A DNA stretch of 64,000 nucleotides from Serripes groenlandicus (GCA_031761405.1 JASEVX010000033.1:924522-988521), one strand, 5' to 3'; shown: positions 1 through 11,062, counted from the stretch's first letter. Made by a program: numbers and translations. Notes: a model not told the origin generated them from the sequence alone.

Positions 1-593
1 TAATTTCTCCAGATGATTTCAGAGTTGTCTGTTGCAGTAATGTTGTATTTGGGGAATGGATGTAGATGCAAAAGGTTTGCCCTGTCTGTCCATTGCAAAA
101 ACCTGAACATTGGCAATAATTTCTGATCTTTCTGAGATATAGTGTTCTTATTTGTAATTCTTGTTGCAAGACCTTTGTATTGATACTATGATTGTTGATC
201 TTGTGACCTAGACATTAATATTTGACTAAAATTTGGTGACCTTGACCTAGACCTTTGAACCCACATACCTTCACCTTTGATCCCATTTAAGAAAAAGCAT
301 CTCTCAGCCATAACTCGAATGTTATTGCACCTGTATGAAGATAAATCTTTGGAAGGTGTGTCAGAAACAAAAATGGGTTACAGTGACTATGACCCAATAT
401 AAAGAAAAAGCTTGTATTGGCTACTATACCATTTGCTTGATCCATGTATTTTGGGAAGATGGTTAACACATAGTAAAATTGGTTTTAGAGGTCAAATAAG
501 GAATTTAGAACATGCAAAACACCCCTTATCTAGAGCTCTGCATAAGTTATCAAACGTTTATCATAGAAAATAATTTTACTGTGTTCCTTATAG
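1..593. other. Intron, old repeat remnants
   Basis: No exon signal is seen. Around 210-275 are several GACCTTGACCT-type stretches like those in pearl-like elements. 500-546 ends CCTTATCTAGAGCTC, the terminus of the palindromic family that is whole at 35531-35723. Confidence 0.5.
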
Positions 594-709
594 ATTGAAA
601 GACAGGGGCCTATAGGAGGGGCTGCAAGCCCAGAACAACAGGACCATGAAGGCGCTGAAAAGCTTCATAAACCCAGAATCCTTCCTCCTCTACCTCCGGC
701 AAAACAAAG
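594..709 (+). CDS. PARD3: Par-3 exon: linker before PDZ1
   Basis: The acceptor is TCCTTATAG before 594 and the donor is AAAG|GTATGT after 709. The frame reads IERQGPIGGAASPEQQ and ends in a Pro/Leu-rich stretch (RILPPLPPAKQ). It closes in phase 2, which is completed by the G at 3422 to give Arg. The segment has no domain; it links the missing N-terminal region to PDZ1. The upstream exon is beyond the left edge. Confidence 0.85.
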
Positions 710-731
710 GTATGTTTAATTAAAACTTATT

Positions 732-2092
732 AGTCCCCTACCGATCGAAGACCGGTTTGGGGACTATAGGTTTGGTTGATTCTGTCTGTCTGTCAGTCCC
801 ACCTTACCTTGTCCGGCACGCATCTTAATCATGCATCATAGGATTTGAAAGAAACTTGGCACAAGTGTTCACCATGATGAGGCAGCGTGTCAGGCACAAG
901 ACCCAGGCCTGTACCTCAAATGTCAAGGTCACACTTAGAGGTCAAAGGTCAAAATGAGTACTGTTTGATAGGATCACCTTGTCAGGTCCGCATCTCAACC
1001 ATGCATCATAGGATTTCCAAGAAACTTGACACAAACGTTTACCATGATGAGGCGGCGTATCATGCTCAAGACCCAGGTCTGTATCTCAAATGTCAAGGTC
1101 ACACTTAGATGTCAAAGGTTAGAATAAGTACTATTTGATAGGATTTTACATTGTCCAGCCCACATTTCAACCATGCATCATAGGATTTCAAATAATTCAC
1201 CATGATAAGGCGACATGTCGCGCACAAGACCCAGGTCTGTACCTTACATGTCAAGGTCACACTTGGAGGTCAAAGGTCAAAATGAGAACTGTTTTATATG
1301 ACTGTACCTTGTCTGTCCCACATCTCAACCATGCATCATAGGATTCCCAAGTAACTCAGTACACATGTACTTGATGAGGCAGCGTGTCACACACAAGATG
1401 TAGGCCTGTACATCAAAGGTCAAGGTCACACTTAGAGGTCAAAGGTCAAGATGATTACTGTTTGATAGGACTACCTTGTCCGGCCTGCATTTCAACCATG
1501 CATCTTAGGATTCTCAAGTTACTTGACACACATGCTCACCATGATGAGGTGGCTTTGTACCTCAAAGGTCAAGGACACACTCAGAGGTCAAAATGAGTAC
1601 TGTTTGATAGGACTACCTTGTCCGGCCCACATCTCAACCATGCATCATAGGATCCTCAAGTTACTGGGCACACATGCTCACCATGGTGAGGTGGCGTGGT
1701 GCGCACAAGACCCAGGCATGTACCTCAAATGTCAAGGTCACACATGCTTGAATGGATTTTGATATTACTTCACATAATTATTCTCCATAACAAGATGATG
1801 AGTCATGCACATCACCCAGCCACCTACTCCAAAGGTCAAGTTCACATTTTAGGCTCAAACATTGTCCGTCTGCAATTTCGTGTCTTCCACATGCTTGAAT
1901 GGATTTTGATATAACTTCACACAATTATTCTTCATATCAAGGTGCTTTGTCACGCACAATAACCAGCCACTTACTCCCAAAGTCAATGTTAAACTTTCAT
2001 GTCTACAACTCTAGATCTTCACACATTTAATCAGGACCATAAGAAGACCATGTATGTCATTCAACTTATAGTTTTGTGTCCGGTAGGGGACT
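732..2092 (+). mobile_element. Non-autonomous TIR element with seven tandem repeats carrying DR1 motifs
   Basis: The ends are perfect 12-bp inverted repeats (AGTCCCCTACCG at 732 and CGGTAGGGGACT at 2081). A subterminal palindrome (ACCGATCGAAGACCGGT) and a TCTGTCTGTC run follow the left end. The body is about seven units of roughly 120 bp, each with CAACCATGCATCATAGGAT, ACCATGATGAGG and an AGGTCA-type stretch, decaying toward the right. Short open frames across the units are by-products; no transposase is present. The layout resembles the pearl/Helentron-associated tandem elements of bivalves, but the clean TIRs also fit a DNA transposon derivative. Confidence 0.8.
939..951 (+). promoter_or_regulatory. 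DR1-type nuclear-receptor half-site pair inside a repeat
   Basis: AGGTCA-A-AGGTCA is the exact DR1 consensus bound by HNF4, RXR and COUP-type receptors in animals. The same 13-mer recurs at 1267 and 1436 in this element and at 7253. Occurrence is seen; binding is not shown. Confidence 0.4.
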
Positions 2093-2109
2093 CTTGTAGT
2101 GCTTGCAAT

Positions 2110-2320
2110 ACTACATTAACTTGTTTATTTTAAATCAATTGAGAAACAAGCTTTCAGCTTATATTAATCACGCCTGATGTCTGCTTCCTGGAGACTTAAC
2201 CAGTACACTCGCCATTTGTGTGAAAAAATCCCAAAGGCAGAACCCGCTCATGACAGGTTTCAAACTCGGGACCATTGGTATGTTTGATGCAGCAAGCATA
2301 AGGTTATGTTTGTATGCTCC
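2110..2320 (-). mobile_element. tRNA-headed SINE, family C
   Basis: Reads on the minus strand; the related plus-strand copy at 37527 shows a tRNA-like head. Shared body blocks include TCACGC, ATGTCTGCTTCCTG and GCCATTTGTGTG. A further copy lies at 26735. Confidence 0.7.
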
Positions 2321-2348
2321 TAGTAGAGTCTTTGTATTATATAGTTAA

Positions 2349-2576
2349 TTAACACTTTTCCTACGTACAGACGTTTTTTGATGCCTCTACAGCAGATGGC
2401 TTTTGAAAACATTGAGGCAAAAGGAGAAATTGAACATAATGAGCAATTCCTTCATTTGCCACAATGTTTACATCTTTATTCAATAATAGCTCTTTCATTT
2501 ATAGAGATTTACCTCATTACTGAGTAAATGTTTCAAATTTGTCTGCTGCAGATTTGTTGTATGAGGGAAAGGGTTA
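2349..2576 (-). repeat. TTAA palindromic element, B
   Basis: Left TTAA intact; right end GGGTTAG carries one change. Central hairpin arms are mismatched (GAACATAATGAGCAATTC). Confidence 0.75.
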
Positions 2577-2605
2577 GTACCATGAGCCAATTATATCAAA
2601 ACATT

Positions 2606-2815
2606 TACCCTTTCTCACATGTAACAAATCTGCAGCAGACAACTTTGAAATCATCTAGTCAAAAATACGGAAAATCTCTAAATGAAAATATAAGTGACGA
2701 AATGAGGTGAAAACTTTGTGGCCAAAGGAAAAATGCCACAATTTTATTTTTGAATAGTTGTCTGTTTTAGAGGTGTCAGAAGTCTACCGTTCATGTGAAA
2801 AGGTTTCCTCTTTCT
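2606..2815 (+). repeat. TTAA palindromic element, B, decayed
   Basis: The left arm AACAAATCTGCAGCAGACA is clear, the core is eroded, and the right arm has lost its CTGCAG. A further arm remnant (GCAGCAGACAG) lies at 2830-2880. Confidence 0.6.
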
Positions 2816-2881
2816 GACATGAAATAAATAAGCAGCAGACAGCATCGAAAGCATAAAGGCAAAACATGGAAAACATTTCCA

Positions 2882-3105
2882 TAAACCCTTTCCCTCATAT
2901 AGACACTTTCTGACGCCTCTGAAGCAGACAGTTTTTTGAAAACAGTGACAAAAGAAGAAATTGCACAAAACGTGCAATTTCTCCTTTTTGCCACAATATT
3001 TTCCACTTTTTGTCATAGTAACTCAATTATAGAGATTTTCCATTTTTTGGCAAAATGTGTTCAAAGTCGTCTGCTGCAGAATTGTCATATGAGGGAAAGG
3101 GTTAA
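2882..3105 (-). repeat. TTAA palindromic element, A
   Basis: Nearly full length; left terminus is TAAACCC instead of TTAACCC. The core hairpin is GAAATTGCAC/GTGCAATTTC. Confidence 0.85.
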
Positions 3106-3203
3106 TGATAGTATAATTATCAAATAAAGTTGAAAGCTTTTTGATAAATGGAGATGCCAAATTACTTCCATAAGTCGTCTGCTGTAGATAACATCAAAAT
3201 GCA

Positions 3204-3350
3204 TATTAACAAATCTGCTGCAGACAACTTTGAAAACATTCCAACACTAATATGGAAAATCTGTCTGTCATAAGGAGAATTGTCACAAAGTTTTCAAAAG
3301 TCGTCTGCTGCAGAGGCATCAGAAAGCATCTACATGAGGGAAAGGGTTAA
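3204..3350 (+). repeat. TTAA palindromic element, B, deleted
   Basis: Left terminus is missing and the core hairpin is reduced; right end GAGGGAAAGGGTTAA is intact. It stops 71 bases before the PDZ1 exon. Confidence 0.65.
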
Positions 3351-3421
3351 TGTGGTTAATGTGGTAAAAGCTCAAATAACAAATTTACAAATGTATTTAT
3401 CTTTTATTTTTTCTTTACCAG

Positions 3422-3505
3422 GGAAGTTGGTGTATTGATCTGTTTAAAGAATGATGGTTCCCCTCTTGGTATACATGTTGTTCCTAACTTCAATGAGGAT
3501 GGCAT
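3422..3505 (+). CDS. PARD3: Par-3 exon: PDZ1, first strands and carboxylate-binding loop
   Basis: The acceptor is TTTACCAG and the donor is CAT|GTAAGT, phase 2 in and phase 2 out. The product reads REVGVLICLKNDGSPLGIHV. PLGIHV (about residues 53-58) occupies the position of the peptide-binding GLGF-type loop and matches the PLGIHVVP form typical of Par-3 PDZ1. The remaining strands are on the next two exons. Confidence 0.95.
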
Positions 3506-3522
3506 GTAAGTTTTCTTCATTT

Positions 3523-3885
3523 TTAGCTCCACTGGCTGAAAACTTCTCCGACGAAAGTATGTGGCCGATTTTCAAATAATTTTGAGACATGTTCCTTGGG
3601 TGATTATCTATCAGATTTCACCAAGCCATGTTGATTGGTATTAAAATATAGCTGCCAGGGGGTGGGGCTGTTAGCCTTTTAATGGCTTTAGTGAACAATT
3701 TAAAAATCTTCCCTCCCAAACTAATTGGTCGATTTTCAAAGAATTTGGCATAAATGTTCCTTGGGTGACACTCTACCAGATTCCTTCAAGCCATGGCAGT
3801 TGGTCAAAAAACATGGCGGTGGGGTTGTTTGGAGATTTAATTTTTTCCTAATGGCAGTGGAGCGATACTGGCCCTCTTGTAACTC
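3523..3885 (+). mobile_element. Partial copy of the GCTCACCT...GGCCCTCTTG repeat family
   Basis: Starts TTTTTAGCTCCACTGG and ends CTGGCCCTCTTGTAAC. It shares TTCCTTGGGTGA, CAGATTCCTTCAAGCCATG and GGTCAAAAAACATGG with the longer copy at 58272-58962. Confidence 0.7.
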
Positions 3886-4086
3886 TTTCTGAAGTACAGA
3901 CACTTTTTGACCCGTCTGCATCAATCAACTTTTGCAAAAATTGTAGCTTAAGGTTAAATTATTCCCCATGTTGAGAAATATCTCCCTTTGCCACAATGTT
4001 TTCACCACAATTGTAATAAAGTTGAAAAGCATTGTGACAAAATGTTTTTAAAAGATGCCTGCTGCAGTGATGCCAGAAGGGTTAGA
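3882..4086 (-). repeat. TTAA palindromic element, very decayed
   Basis: Recognised from GACACTTTTTGACCCGTCTGC, TTGCCACAATGTTTTCA and GCCTGCTGCAG in the right order; the central hairpin is lost. Confidence 0.5.
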
Positions 4087-4351
4087 TACTGAATGAAAGG
4101 TAGAGATGAATAGAGGTCATTGTTTGTTTCAAAGCAAGGTTTGATATATATTTTCACTAAGTGAATATCAAAACTGGCTGTGCCACTCGTGAACTAATAT
4201 TTGTTTTGTCTGTTCATAAATGGAAGTGTTATTAATCCACAGTCTTTTCTGAAAAATCCACTGAAAAGCCTGTTCTCAGATAAGATAATTTAGTACAGAG
4301 CTATCAAAGATATGAGGTAAATACAACAATTAATATCATACGTTTCAGTAT

Positions 4352-4581
4352 TTAACCCTTTCCCTGATACGACAATTCTGCAGCAGACGACTTTGAATGT
4401 ATTTTGTCAAAACATAGAAAATCTCCATAATTGAATGGATAACCTATGACAAAAAGTGGAAAACATTGTGGCAAAAGGAGAAATTGCACGTTTTGTGCAA
4501 TTTCTTCTTTTGTCACTATGTTTTCAAAAAGTTGTCTGCTGCAGAGGCATCAAAAAGCGTCTATATGAGGGAAAGGGTTAA
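4352..4581 (+). repeat. TTAA palindromic element, A, intact 230 bp
   Basis: TTAA at both ends; terminal repeat differs in one base (CCCTGATA versus TATGAGGG). Abuts the next copy, whose own TTAA starts at 4582. Confidence 0.92.
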
Positions 4582-4789
4582 TTAATCCCTTCCAACATAC
4601 AACAAATCTGCAGCAGACGACTTTTAAAACATCTACGCGAACACAAGTCTCTTTATATTAAATAGAGATGAAAATATCGTAACAATCAGATAAATTATTT
4701 GCAATTTCTCCTTTTGCCACAATGTTTTCAAAATTCGTCTGCTGCACAGGAGTCAGAATTTTAGTGTCTGTATGTGGGAAAGTGTAACA
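4582..4789 (+). repeat. TTAA palindromic element, B, back to back with the previous one
   Basis: Left TTAA follows directly on the TTAA of the previous copy; the right end (GGGAAAGTGTAAC) has lost its TTAA. Confidence 0.75.
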
Positions 4790-4980
4790 TGCAGTGTAAT
4801 ATGGAATTTGATTACACTTCCTATACATCGAATGCACCATGCACTTAATAAACGTTGTTTGAATAAATTGTTTTCAGTAAGTATTTCCACTGTAAGAAGA
4901 GAAGTAAATATTACAACATCATGAGATAATGATTTTCTGTAACTTTCGATGAATGTTTTTGCTGTCATTTGTTTTAACAG

Positions 4981-5106
4981 AGAATCAGGTTTGCTGGTCC
5001 AGAGTATCGAAAATGGGGGTAAAATAGACAAAGATGGCCGACTCAAAGTTCATGACCGGATAATTGACATCAACAATCACGATTTACATGGAATTACTTT
5101 CGCCAA
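4981..5106 (+). CDS. PARD3: Par-3 exon: PDZ1, middle
   Basis: The acceptor is GTTTTAACAG and the donor is CCAA|GTAAGA. It encodes GLLVQSIENGGKIDKDGRLK followed by VHDRIIDINNHDLHGITFA, the central strands and first helix of PDZ1 with the usual G-x-L-x-x-x-D-x-I/L-x-x-I-N pattern. Phase 2 at both ends. Confidence 0.96.
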
Positions 5107-5184
5107 GTAAGACTTGTTCCTTATTATGCTGCCAGCTAAATCCCGGTAGTTCCGTTTGTAGCAACTCTGGCTGTTAATTAGTCT

Positions 5185-5330
5185 ACCAACAATGGCTAAC
5201 AGTTTACATGGCAAAGTAGCCAGTTGCTTGGACAGACTGTTATGTGGAATTCTTGTGCGAGAAAGCCATGATATAAAAAATGAAAAATTGTTGAAAGCGG
5301 TATTAGCTCCAATAAATCAATACTATTACG
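5185..5330 (+). mobile_element. SINE family A, 5'-truncated
   Basis: Body blocks AGTAGCCAGTTGCTTGG and ATTGTTGAAAGCGG match the tailed copies at 7371 and 31740; the tRNA-like head is missing. Confidence 0.65.
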
Positions 5331-5424
5331 CTAACAGAGGCTGGTGTTCTGGTGTATCTTGTGCATTAAAGTAGTCTGCTTCTTAACATAAGCATTGCTT
5401 TTCTGATGTTCAAGACAATATCTC

Positions 5425-5609
5425 ATAAAACATCTATAAATGAAAATATAATTAGATCTATTGAGTAGATAGAATTGAGTTGAAAAATATTGTGGCGAAA
5501 TGAAAATTGATCATTACATGCAATATTTCCTTTTGCCGCTATGTTTTCAGAGGTTGTCAACAGTTACTGTCGATTCGACAAAAAGCGCCTGATCGCGGAA
5601 AAGGGTTAA
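5425..5609 (+). repeat. TTAA palindromic element, decayed, next to a splice acceptor
   Basis: Core stretches TTGTGGCGAAATGAAAATTG and CCTTTTGCCGCTATGTTTTC are clear; right end AAAAGGGTTAA is at 5599-5609, 20 bases before the exon at 5630. Confidence 0.65.
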
Positions 5610-6269
<660 letters not shown>

Positions 6270-6280
6270 TGATTATAATA

Positions 6281-6510
6281 TTAACCCTTTCCCTCATATG
6301 ACAATTCTGCAGCAGACGACTTTAAACATATTTTGTCAAAAAATAGAAAATCTCTATAATTAAATGGATAACCTATGACAAAAAGTGGAAAACATTGTGG
6401 CAAAAGGAGAAATTGCTCGTTTTGAGCAATTTCTTATTTTGTCACTATGTTTTCAAAAAGCCGTCTGCTGCAGAGGCATAAGAAAGCGTCTATATGAGGG
6501 AAAGGGTTAA
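6281..6510 (+). repeat. TTAA palindromic element, A, intact 230 bp
   Basis: Perfect 17-base terminal repeats including TTAA (TTAACCCTTTCCCTCATA against TATGAGGGAAAGGGTTAA). Lies 74 bases after the exon ending at 6206. Confidence 0.93.
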
Positions 6511-6527
6511 GTGACTGCCTTTAGTAT

Positions 6528-6672
6528 CTTTTCCGCACATACAACAAATTTGCATGAGACAACTTTAAAAGCATCATGTCAAAATAAGGAACATCTCTAT
6601 AAATTAATATATAACAACGTGTTCAAAAATTGCCTAATGCTTCGAAATGTGTCTGCATGTGGGAAAGGGTTA
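6528..6672 (+). repeat. TTAA palindromic element, B, core deleted
   Basis: Both outer arms remain (CACATACAACAAATTTGCA; TCTGCATGTGGGAAAGGG), but the hairpin core is gone. Confidence 0.6.
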
Positions 6673-6699
6673 CCTTTTCTCATTTTGCATCGTTTATTC

Positions 6700-6919
6700 A
6701 TTTCCTGTTTGCATAAGCATCTGTAGCAGTTGACTTTTGAATTCATTGTTGCAAAATGATAAATTATTCATTGTAAACAATTTCTCACTTTTGCCGCAAT
6801 GTTTTAATCTCAATAAATGTATACTCATATACTTTCAATTAAAGTGATTTTCCATATTTTTGTCTAGATGTTTTAAAAATTGTCTGTTGAAGATTTATTG
6901 TATTTGGGGGAAGGGTTAA
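6700..6919 (-). repeat. TTAA palindromic element, B, decayed
   Basis: Right end GGGGGAAGGGTTAA; core TTTGCCGCAATGTTTTAA; left terminus eroded. Confidence 0.6.
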
Positions 6920-7084
6920 GTTGAAGATTGTACTTCTAAGACTTATTTATAACTTTCAACAAGAACTTAACCCTATATTTTGTTCCTGCTTCAATCAAAT
7001 GAAGGGCTTAGTAGAGAGTTATGTATGCAGAATGCTACTGGGAAATGTTGATGTTGCACCAGAAGGCATGCAAGTCTACTTGAC

Positions 7085-7370
7085 GTCCACATTACCTTTT
7101 TTACCCATTCCCATATACAGTAAATCTGCAGCAGATGACTGAAAATATCTCAAATTCTCAATCAATTAAAAAAAGAATTATTGAATAGAGTTGAACAATT
7201 GTTCATGGTCACATTGCAAAATTTGGGTTCTATGCTCAAGTTCACACTTTAAAGGTCAAAGGTCAGAATTACCTTAAGAGTTTTTTAAAAGATTGTGGTA
7301 AATTGAGAAATTTGCTCATTAGCAATCTCTCTTTTTCCGACAAAGCTTTCAACCCTCAATAAAAGGTTTG
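7085..7370 (+). repeat. TTAA palindromic element split by a short foreign segment
   Basis: Left half (CCCATATACAGTAAATCTGC) and right half (GAGAAATTTGCTCATTAGCA) are separated by about 70 bases at 7210-7282 that carry an AGGTCAAAGGTCA motif at 7253. Confidence 0.5.
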
Positions 7371-7679
7371 CCGAGACTCAGTAGCTCAGTCGGTAGCGAT
7401 GCGGGTCGTCAATCCAGGGGTTGTCAATTTGAACACTAGCTTGACCAACATTCTTTCCGATGTTTGACAAAAGTCACTGTGACAAGCGTCATTCTTCTTT
7501 CACCAATAGGCTAACAATCTATGTGGAAAAGCAGCCAGTTGCTTAGAGAGTATGTTGTGTGGGGTACTAGTGTGAAAAAAACAGGAAACATATGAGTAGG
7601 CGAAATGGCCTCCGTGATATGACTGAAAAATTGTTGAAAATGGCGTTAAACCCCAATCAATCAATCAATCTATCAATTA
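7371..7679 (+). mobile_element. tRNA-headed SINE, family A, near full length
   Basis: The head has an RNA polymerase III A box (TAGCTCAGTCGG) and a decayed B box. The body includes AAGCAGCCAGTTGCTTAG, GTGTGGGGTACTAGTGTGA and GGCGTTAAACCCC, and the tail is (AATC)n. It sits in the intron before the PDZ2 second-half exon. Confidence 0.8.
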
Positions 7680-7787
7680 AAGGTTTAATTAAATCATATC
7701 ATCCTAATGAAACATCTTTACTTCAATGTTTCAAAACCAGATACTGTTCAAATTGTGACATCAGTTAATGGTTCAATATAAAAATAG

Positions 7788-7961
7788 GTTGACGGACATG
7801 AGATGACAGGCAAAACTCAAAGTGAAGCAGTTGCCATCCTGCGAAACACGTCACCCGGCAACCCCGTTCAGATAGTTGTATCGCGGCAGGAAGTTGAGGG
7901 AGAAGGGGAGGAGGAGGAGGAAGAACCGCAGGATGAGAGATTTAAAGTGCCTCGAGAACTG
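7788..7961 (+). CDS. PARD3: Par-3 exon: PDZ2 second half and acidic linker
   Basis: The acceptor is AAAAATAG|GTT and the donor is GAACTG|GTATGT, phase 0 at both ends (58 codons). VDGHEMTGKTQSEAVAILRN continues PDZ2 from LLE in the previous exon, and PVQIVVSRQE is the last strand. A run of Glu (EGEGEEEEEE) follows and ends in KVPREL, which resembles the LPREL that follows PDZ2 in vertebrate PARD3. Confidence 0.96.
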
Positions 7962-7999
7962 GTATGTACATTTTATGGAATTGTTCAGTTGACCCATCC

Positions 8000-8140
8000 A
8001 CAATCAACAAATCTGCAGCAGTCAACATCTAAGCAAAACTATGGTAAAAATCCTATAAATGAAAATATAATTTCCAAAAAATAAACTGAAAATATTGTGG
8101 CAGAAGCAAAAAAGAAATGCACCTGCATGTGGAAAAGCTG
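8000..8140 (+). repeat. TTAA palindromic element, B, partial
   Basis: Begins about 40 bases after the donor at 7962. The left arm ATCAACAAATCTGCAGCAG is clear; the right arm is reduced to CTGCATGTGGAAAAG. Confidence 0.6.
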
Positions 8141-8181
8141 TAAAACAAAGAAAGATATATTTACTTAGGATATAGAATATG

Positions 8182-8396
8182 TTAACCCTTATCCTCATAT
8201 AGACGCTTTCAGACAGCTTTTTAAAAACATAGTGACAAAAGAAGAAATTGCTCAGAACGAGCAATTTCTCCTTTTGGCACAATGTTTTCCATTTTAAATC
8301 ATAGGTTATCCATTCAATTATAGAGATTTTCCATTTTTTGACAAAATATGTTCAAAGTCGTCTGCTGCAGAATTGTCGTCTGTGGGAAAGGGTTAA
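8182..8396 (-). repeat. TTAA palindromic element, A
   Basis: Lacks about 15 bases of the left CTGCAGCAG arm; both TTAA ends present; hairpin GAAATTGCTC/GAGCAATTTC perfect. Confidence 0.88.
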
Positions 8397-8516
8397 ATAT
8401 GTACTGGTGAATTAAGACTGGTTTGTTGTAATACTATCTACTGTCTATAAGGCAGGGTGACCCTTAGGGATCACTTTCCTGTCTGTCAATCACCCTTTGA
8501 CTATGGTAAAGATATT

Positions 8517-8672
8517 GGTTATTGAAAGGGGACACATGTGTATTCGTTATTGAAAGGGGACACGTGTGTATTGGTTATTGAAAGGGGACACGTGTGTATT
8601 GGTTATTGAAAGGGACACATGTGTATTGGTTATTGAAAGGGGACACGTGTGTATTGGTTATTGAAACATGTG
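8517..8672 (+). repeat. 28-bp minisatellite carrying ACACGTGT
   Basis: About five and a half units of GGTTATTGAAAGGGG plus ACACGTGTGTATT, with CACATG/CACGTG variants and one base missing in the fourth unit. The preceding 8440-8516 (AGGGATCACTTTCCTGTCTG) looks like the head of a pearl-like element. Confidence 0.85.
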
Positions 8673-8729
8673 TTTTTTATAACACCCTTATTTTAATAGA
8701 TCAGAAATGATGGTGGTTTGTTTGTTTTT

Positions 8730-8952
8730 TCAACTTTCCCACAAACAACAAATCTGCATCAGAGGAATTTGAAAACATAAAGGCAATAAATAATATGAAA
8801 CATGTCTATAAATGAAAGTAGAGTTATTGAATGTCTTTGAAAACATTGTGGCAAAGGGAGATATTGAGCATTATGAGCAGTTTCGCGACAATGTTTTCAA
8901 ACGTTGTCTGCTGCAGCGTCGTCAGAAACAGCTTTATGTGGGAAAGGGTTAA
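8730..8952 (+). repeat. TTAA palindromic element, B
   Basis: Left TTAA lost (CAACTTTCCCACAAAC), right TTAA intact; the core hairpin is partly eroded. Confidence 0.75.
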
Positions 8953-9813
8953 ATCCATCGCTGTCTTGATATCAAGTTAGTTGACTGCTAAAAGTGTACA
9001 TTTGTTGACTTCTTTAACCATTTCCCAATTACATGTTAGTTTTGTCCTTTTAAACAATGGCCTATTATTAAAGAATATGAAAGTTTTTTCCATCGCCTGT
9101 AAAATTTCTTTAAAAGCAGATACAATAGTTTCACACTGACACAGTGACATGTTAAAATTGTGACTCAAGACCAAAATGCCATTAAAAATATTTTTCAATG
9201 AATTTGTTAACCATTTATGTGTAGTCTTACTTGGCAGGGTTACACAAGCCTCTGTTGTCTGTCTTTCTCTCTGTTTGTCAGTCTCGTTTTGACTTATTTG
9301 CATGCTACACATGTACTCATTAGACTGCTCTCCTATTTATATTCGATTATTATTTTTTACTAATATTGTATCTGTAGTTTTGTACATACGTTATGTTGTT
9401 GCTTGCTGTTTTTATGTCAAAAATACATTACCAGTCATTTAATACCTGATATATAATCTCTACACCCTTAATTCATCTAGAAAAAGAACTCGCCTTGCGT
9501 ATTCCTCACGTATATGTGATATACAAGGTCACCCGTAAAAGCGGGTGTGCACGTGATTATCTGTCACTTTCATTTCTGGATCCACCAGCTAGACAGGCTA
9601 AGAAATTACATTTCTTTTCTAATTAATTTTCTTGTCTTTTTAAGGCCTATTGCATTATTAAGTTGTTTTCATTCAGATATTCAACTGCATTGACATAGAT
9701 ATCAACTTAAATTGTTTAAATTATTGTTGTAATTGTTTGTTTTTATATAAATATAGCTTTAGCTTATACAATGTGGCAAGGTTTACTCATTCATCACCAT
9801 GAGGTCGAGATTA
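8953..9813. other. Intron sequence without recognised features
   Basis: AT-rich, no exon signal. A small palindrome (TCACGTATATGTGA) occurs near 9506. A 111-codon open frame on the minus strand (8977-9312) has no coding character. Confidence 0.5.
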
Positions 9814-10043
9814 TTAACCCTTTCCCTCATACAACAATTCTGCAGCAGACGACTTTAAACATATTTTGTCAAAACATAGAAAATCTCCATAATTGAATGG
9901 ATAACCTATGACTAAAAGTGGAAAACATTGTGGCAAAAGGAGAAGTTGCTCGTTTTGAGCAACTTCTCCTTTTGTCACTATGTTTTCAAAAATCCGTCTG
10001 CTGCAGAGGTGTCAGAAAGCGTCTATATGAGGGAAAGTGTTAA
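9814..10043 (+). repeat. TTAA palindromic element, A, intact 230 bp
   Basis: Both TTAA present; one mismatch in the terminal repeat (GGGAAAGTGTTAA). Central hairpin extended and perfect: GGAGAAGTTGCTC/GAGCAACTTCTCC. Confidence 0.92.
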
Positions 10044-10167
10044 GGAGGAATAAATTTGTCTTTTCCCCAAAGTTTTATCTCTTTTGAATCATCCAAACCA
10101 TGTGTTTTGGTTTTCCTCGTTTCCTTGGCAACAACATAGGGTTTGGATGTCATAAAAAGCTTTTAAC

Positions 10168-10449
10168 TCCTTCCCACTTGCAAGACGCATTTTGACTCAT
10201 CTGCAGCAGACTACTTTTAAAAACATTTTGGCAAAAGGAGAAATTGCTCATAAAAAGACTAAGACAGTTTAATGACAAGAGATGAAATTAGTTTATCCTC
10301 TTGTAGATCTGCTAACCCTTGTCCCCATACAGCCAACATTTGATGCCTCTTCAGCAGTCCTTTTGCCTCAATGTTTTCAACTATATTCAATAATTTATCT
10401 TTTGTTTTCTGTATTTTACATAGATGTTTTCAAAGTCGTCTACTACAAA
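10168..10449 (-). repeat. Two truncated TTAA palindromic element halves in a row
   Basis: 10168-10255 keeps the left arm and half core; 10312-10449 keeps a left arm, the TTGCCTCAATGTTTTCAAC core and a right arm ending GTCGTCTACTAC. Confidence 0.6.
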
Positions 10450-11062
10450 AAATGCAGCAGACAACTTTAAAATTATTTAGTCAAAAATATGGAAAATTTG
10501 TATAAATGAAAAAACAGTTCTTGAATAGAAATTGAAAATATTGTGGCAAAAGAAGAAATAACTCATTATATGTAATTTGTCCTTTTTATAGCCCCAAAAA
10601 ACAAAGTTTTGGGGGGGTATATAGGAGTCACTGTGTCGGGCAGTCTGTCGGTCGGTCGGTCGGTCGGAAGCCATAAAATTGTACATGAAGCTTCTATACC
10701 AAGAGGAGATGTGCATATCCTAAAGGGGTTACAATTGCATGATATTTTACAGAGTTATGGCCCTTTTACTTATTAAGTTGTTGGTCATATTTTGTCCGGC
10801 CTATTTCTTACAAACCACTGGGTGGAATTCAATAACATTTTACATGAAGCTTCTATACCAAGAGGAGATGTGCATATCATAAAGATTTTACAATTGCATG
10901 TTCCTTTACAGAGTTATGTCCCTTTTGTTGGTCAGTCGGAAGCCATATTTTGAGTCAAGGTGTTGTTTTGGGGGTATTTATCACCTTCAGTGATATTTCT
11001 AGTTTCACACTGTTTTCAAAAGTTGCCTGCTTCAGAGGCGTCAATATGTGGGAAATGTTTAA
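10450..11062 (+). repeat. TTAA palindromic element split by a pearl-like insertion
   Basis: The left part (GCAGCAGACAACTTTAAAAT to TAATTTGTCCTTTT) and right part (CACACTGTTTTCAAAAG to GGGAAATGTTTAA) are contiguous in other copies; the element at 10588-11004 lies between them. Confidence 0.7.
10588..11004 (+). mobile_element. Pearl-like element with (GTCG)n run and two internal units
   Basis: Starts with a palindromic head (AGCCCCAAAAAACAAAGTTT then GGGGGGGTATATAGGAG), then a GGTCGGTCGGTCGG run, then two units sharing AAGCTTCTATACCAAGAGGA and ATGTGCATATCCTAAAG, and ends TCACCTTCAGTGATATTTCTAGTT. Related copies are at 27958 and 33553. Tandem units behind a tetranucleotide run are the known layout of bivalve pearl elements; family assignment is inference. 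Confidence 0.75.

Noticed and set aside
8517..8672. CRISPR-like direct repeats
   Set aside because: There are no unique spacers of even length, no cas genes, and the setting is a eukaryotic intron; this is a minisatellite.
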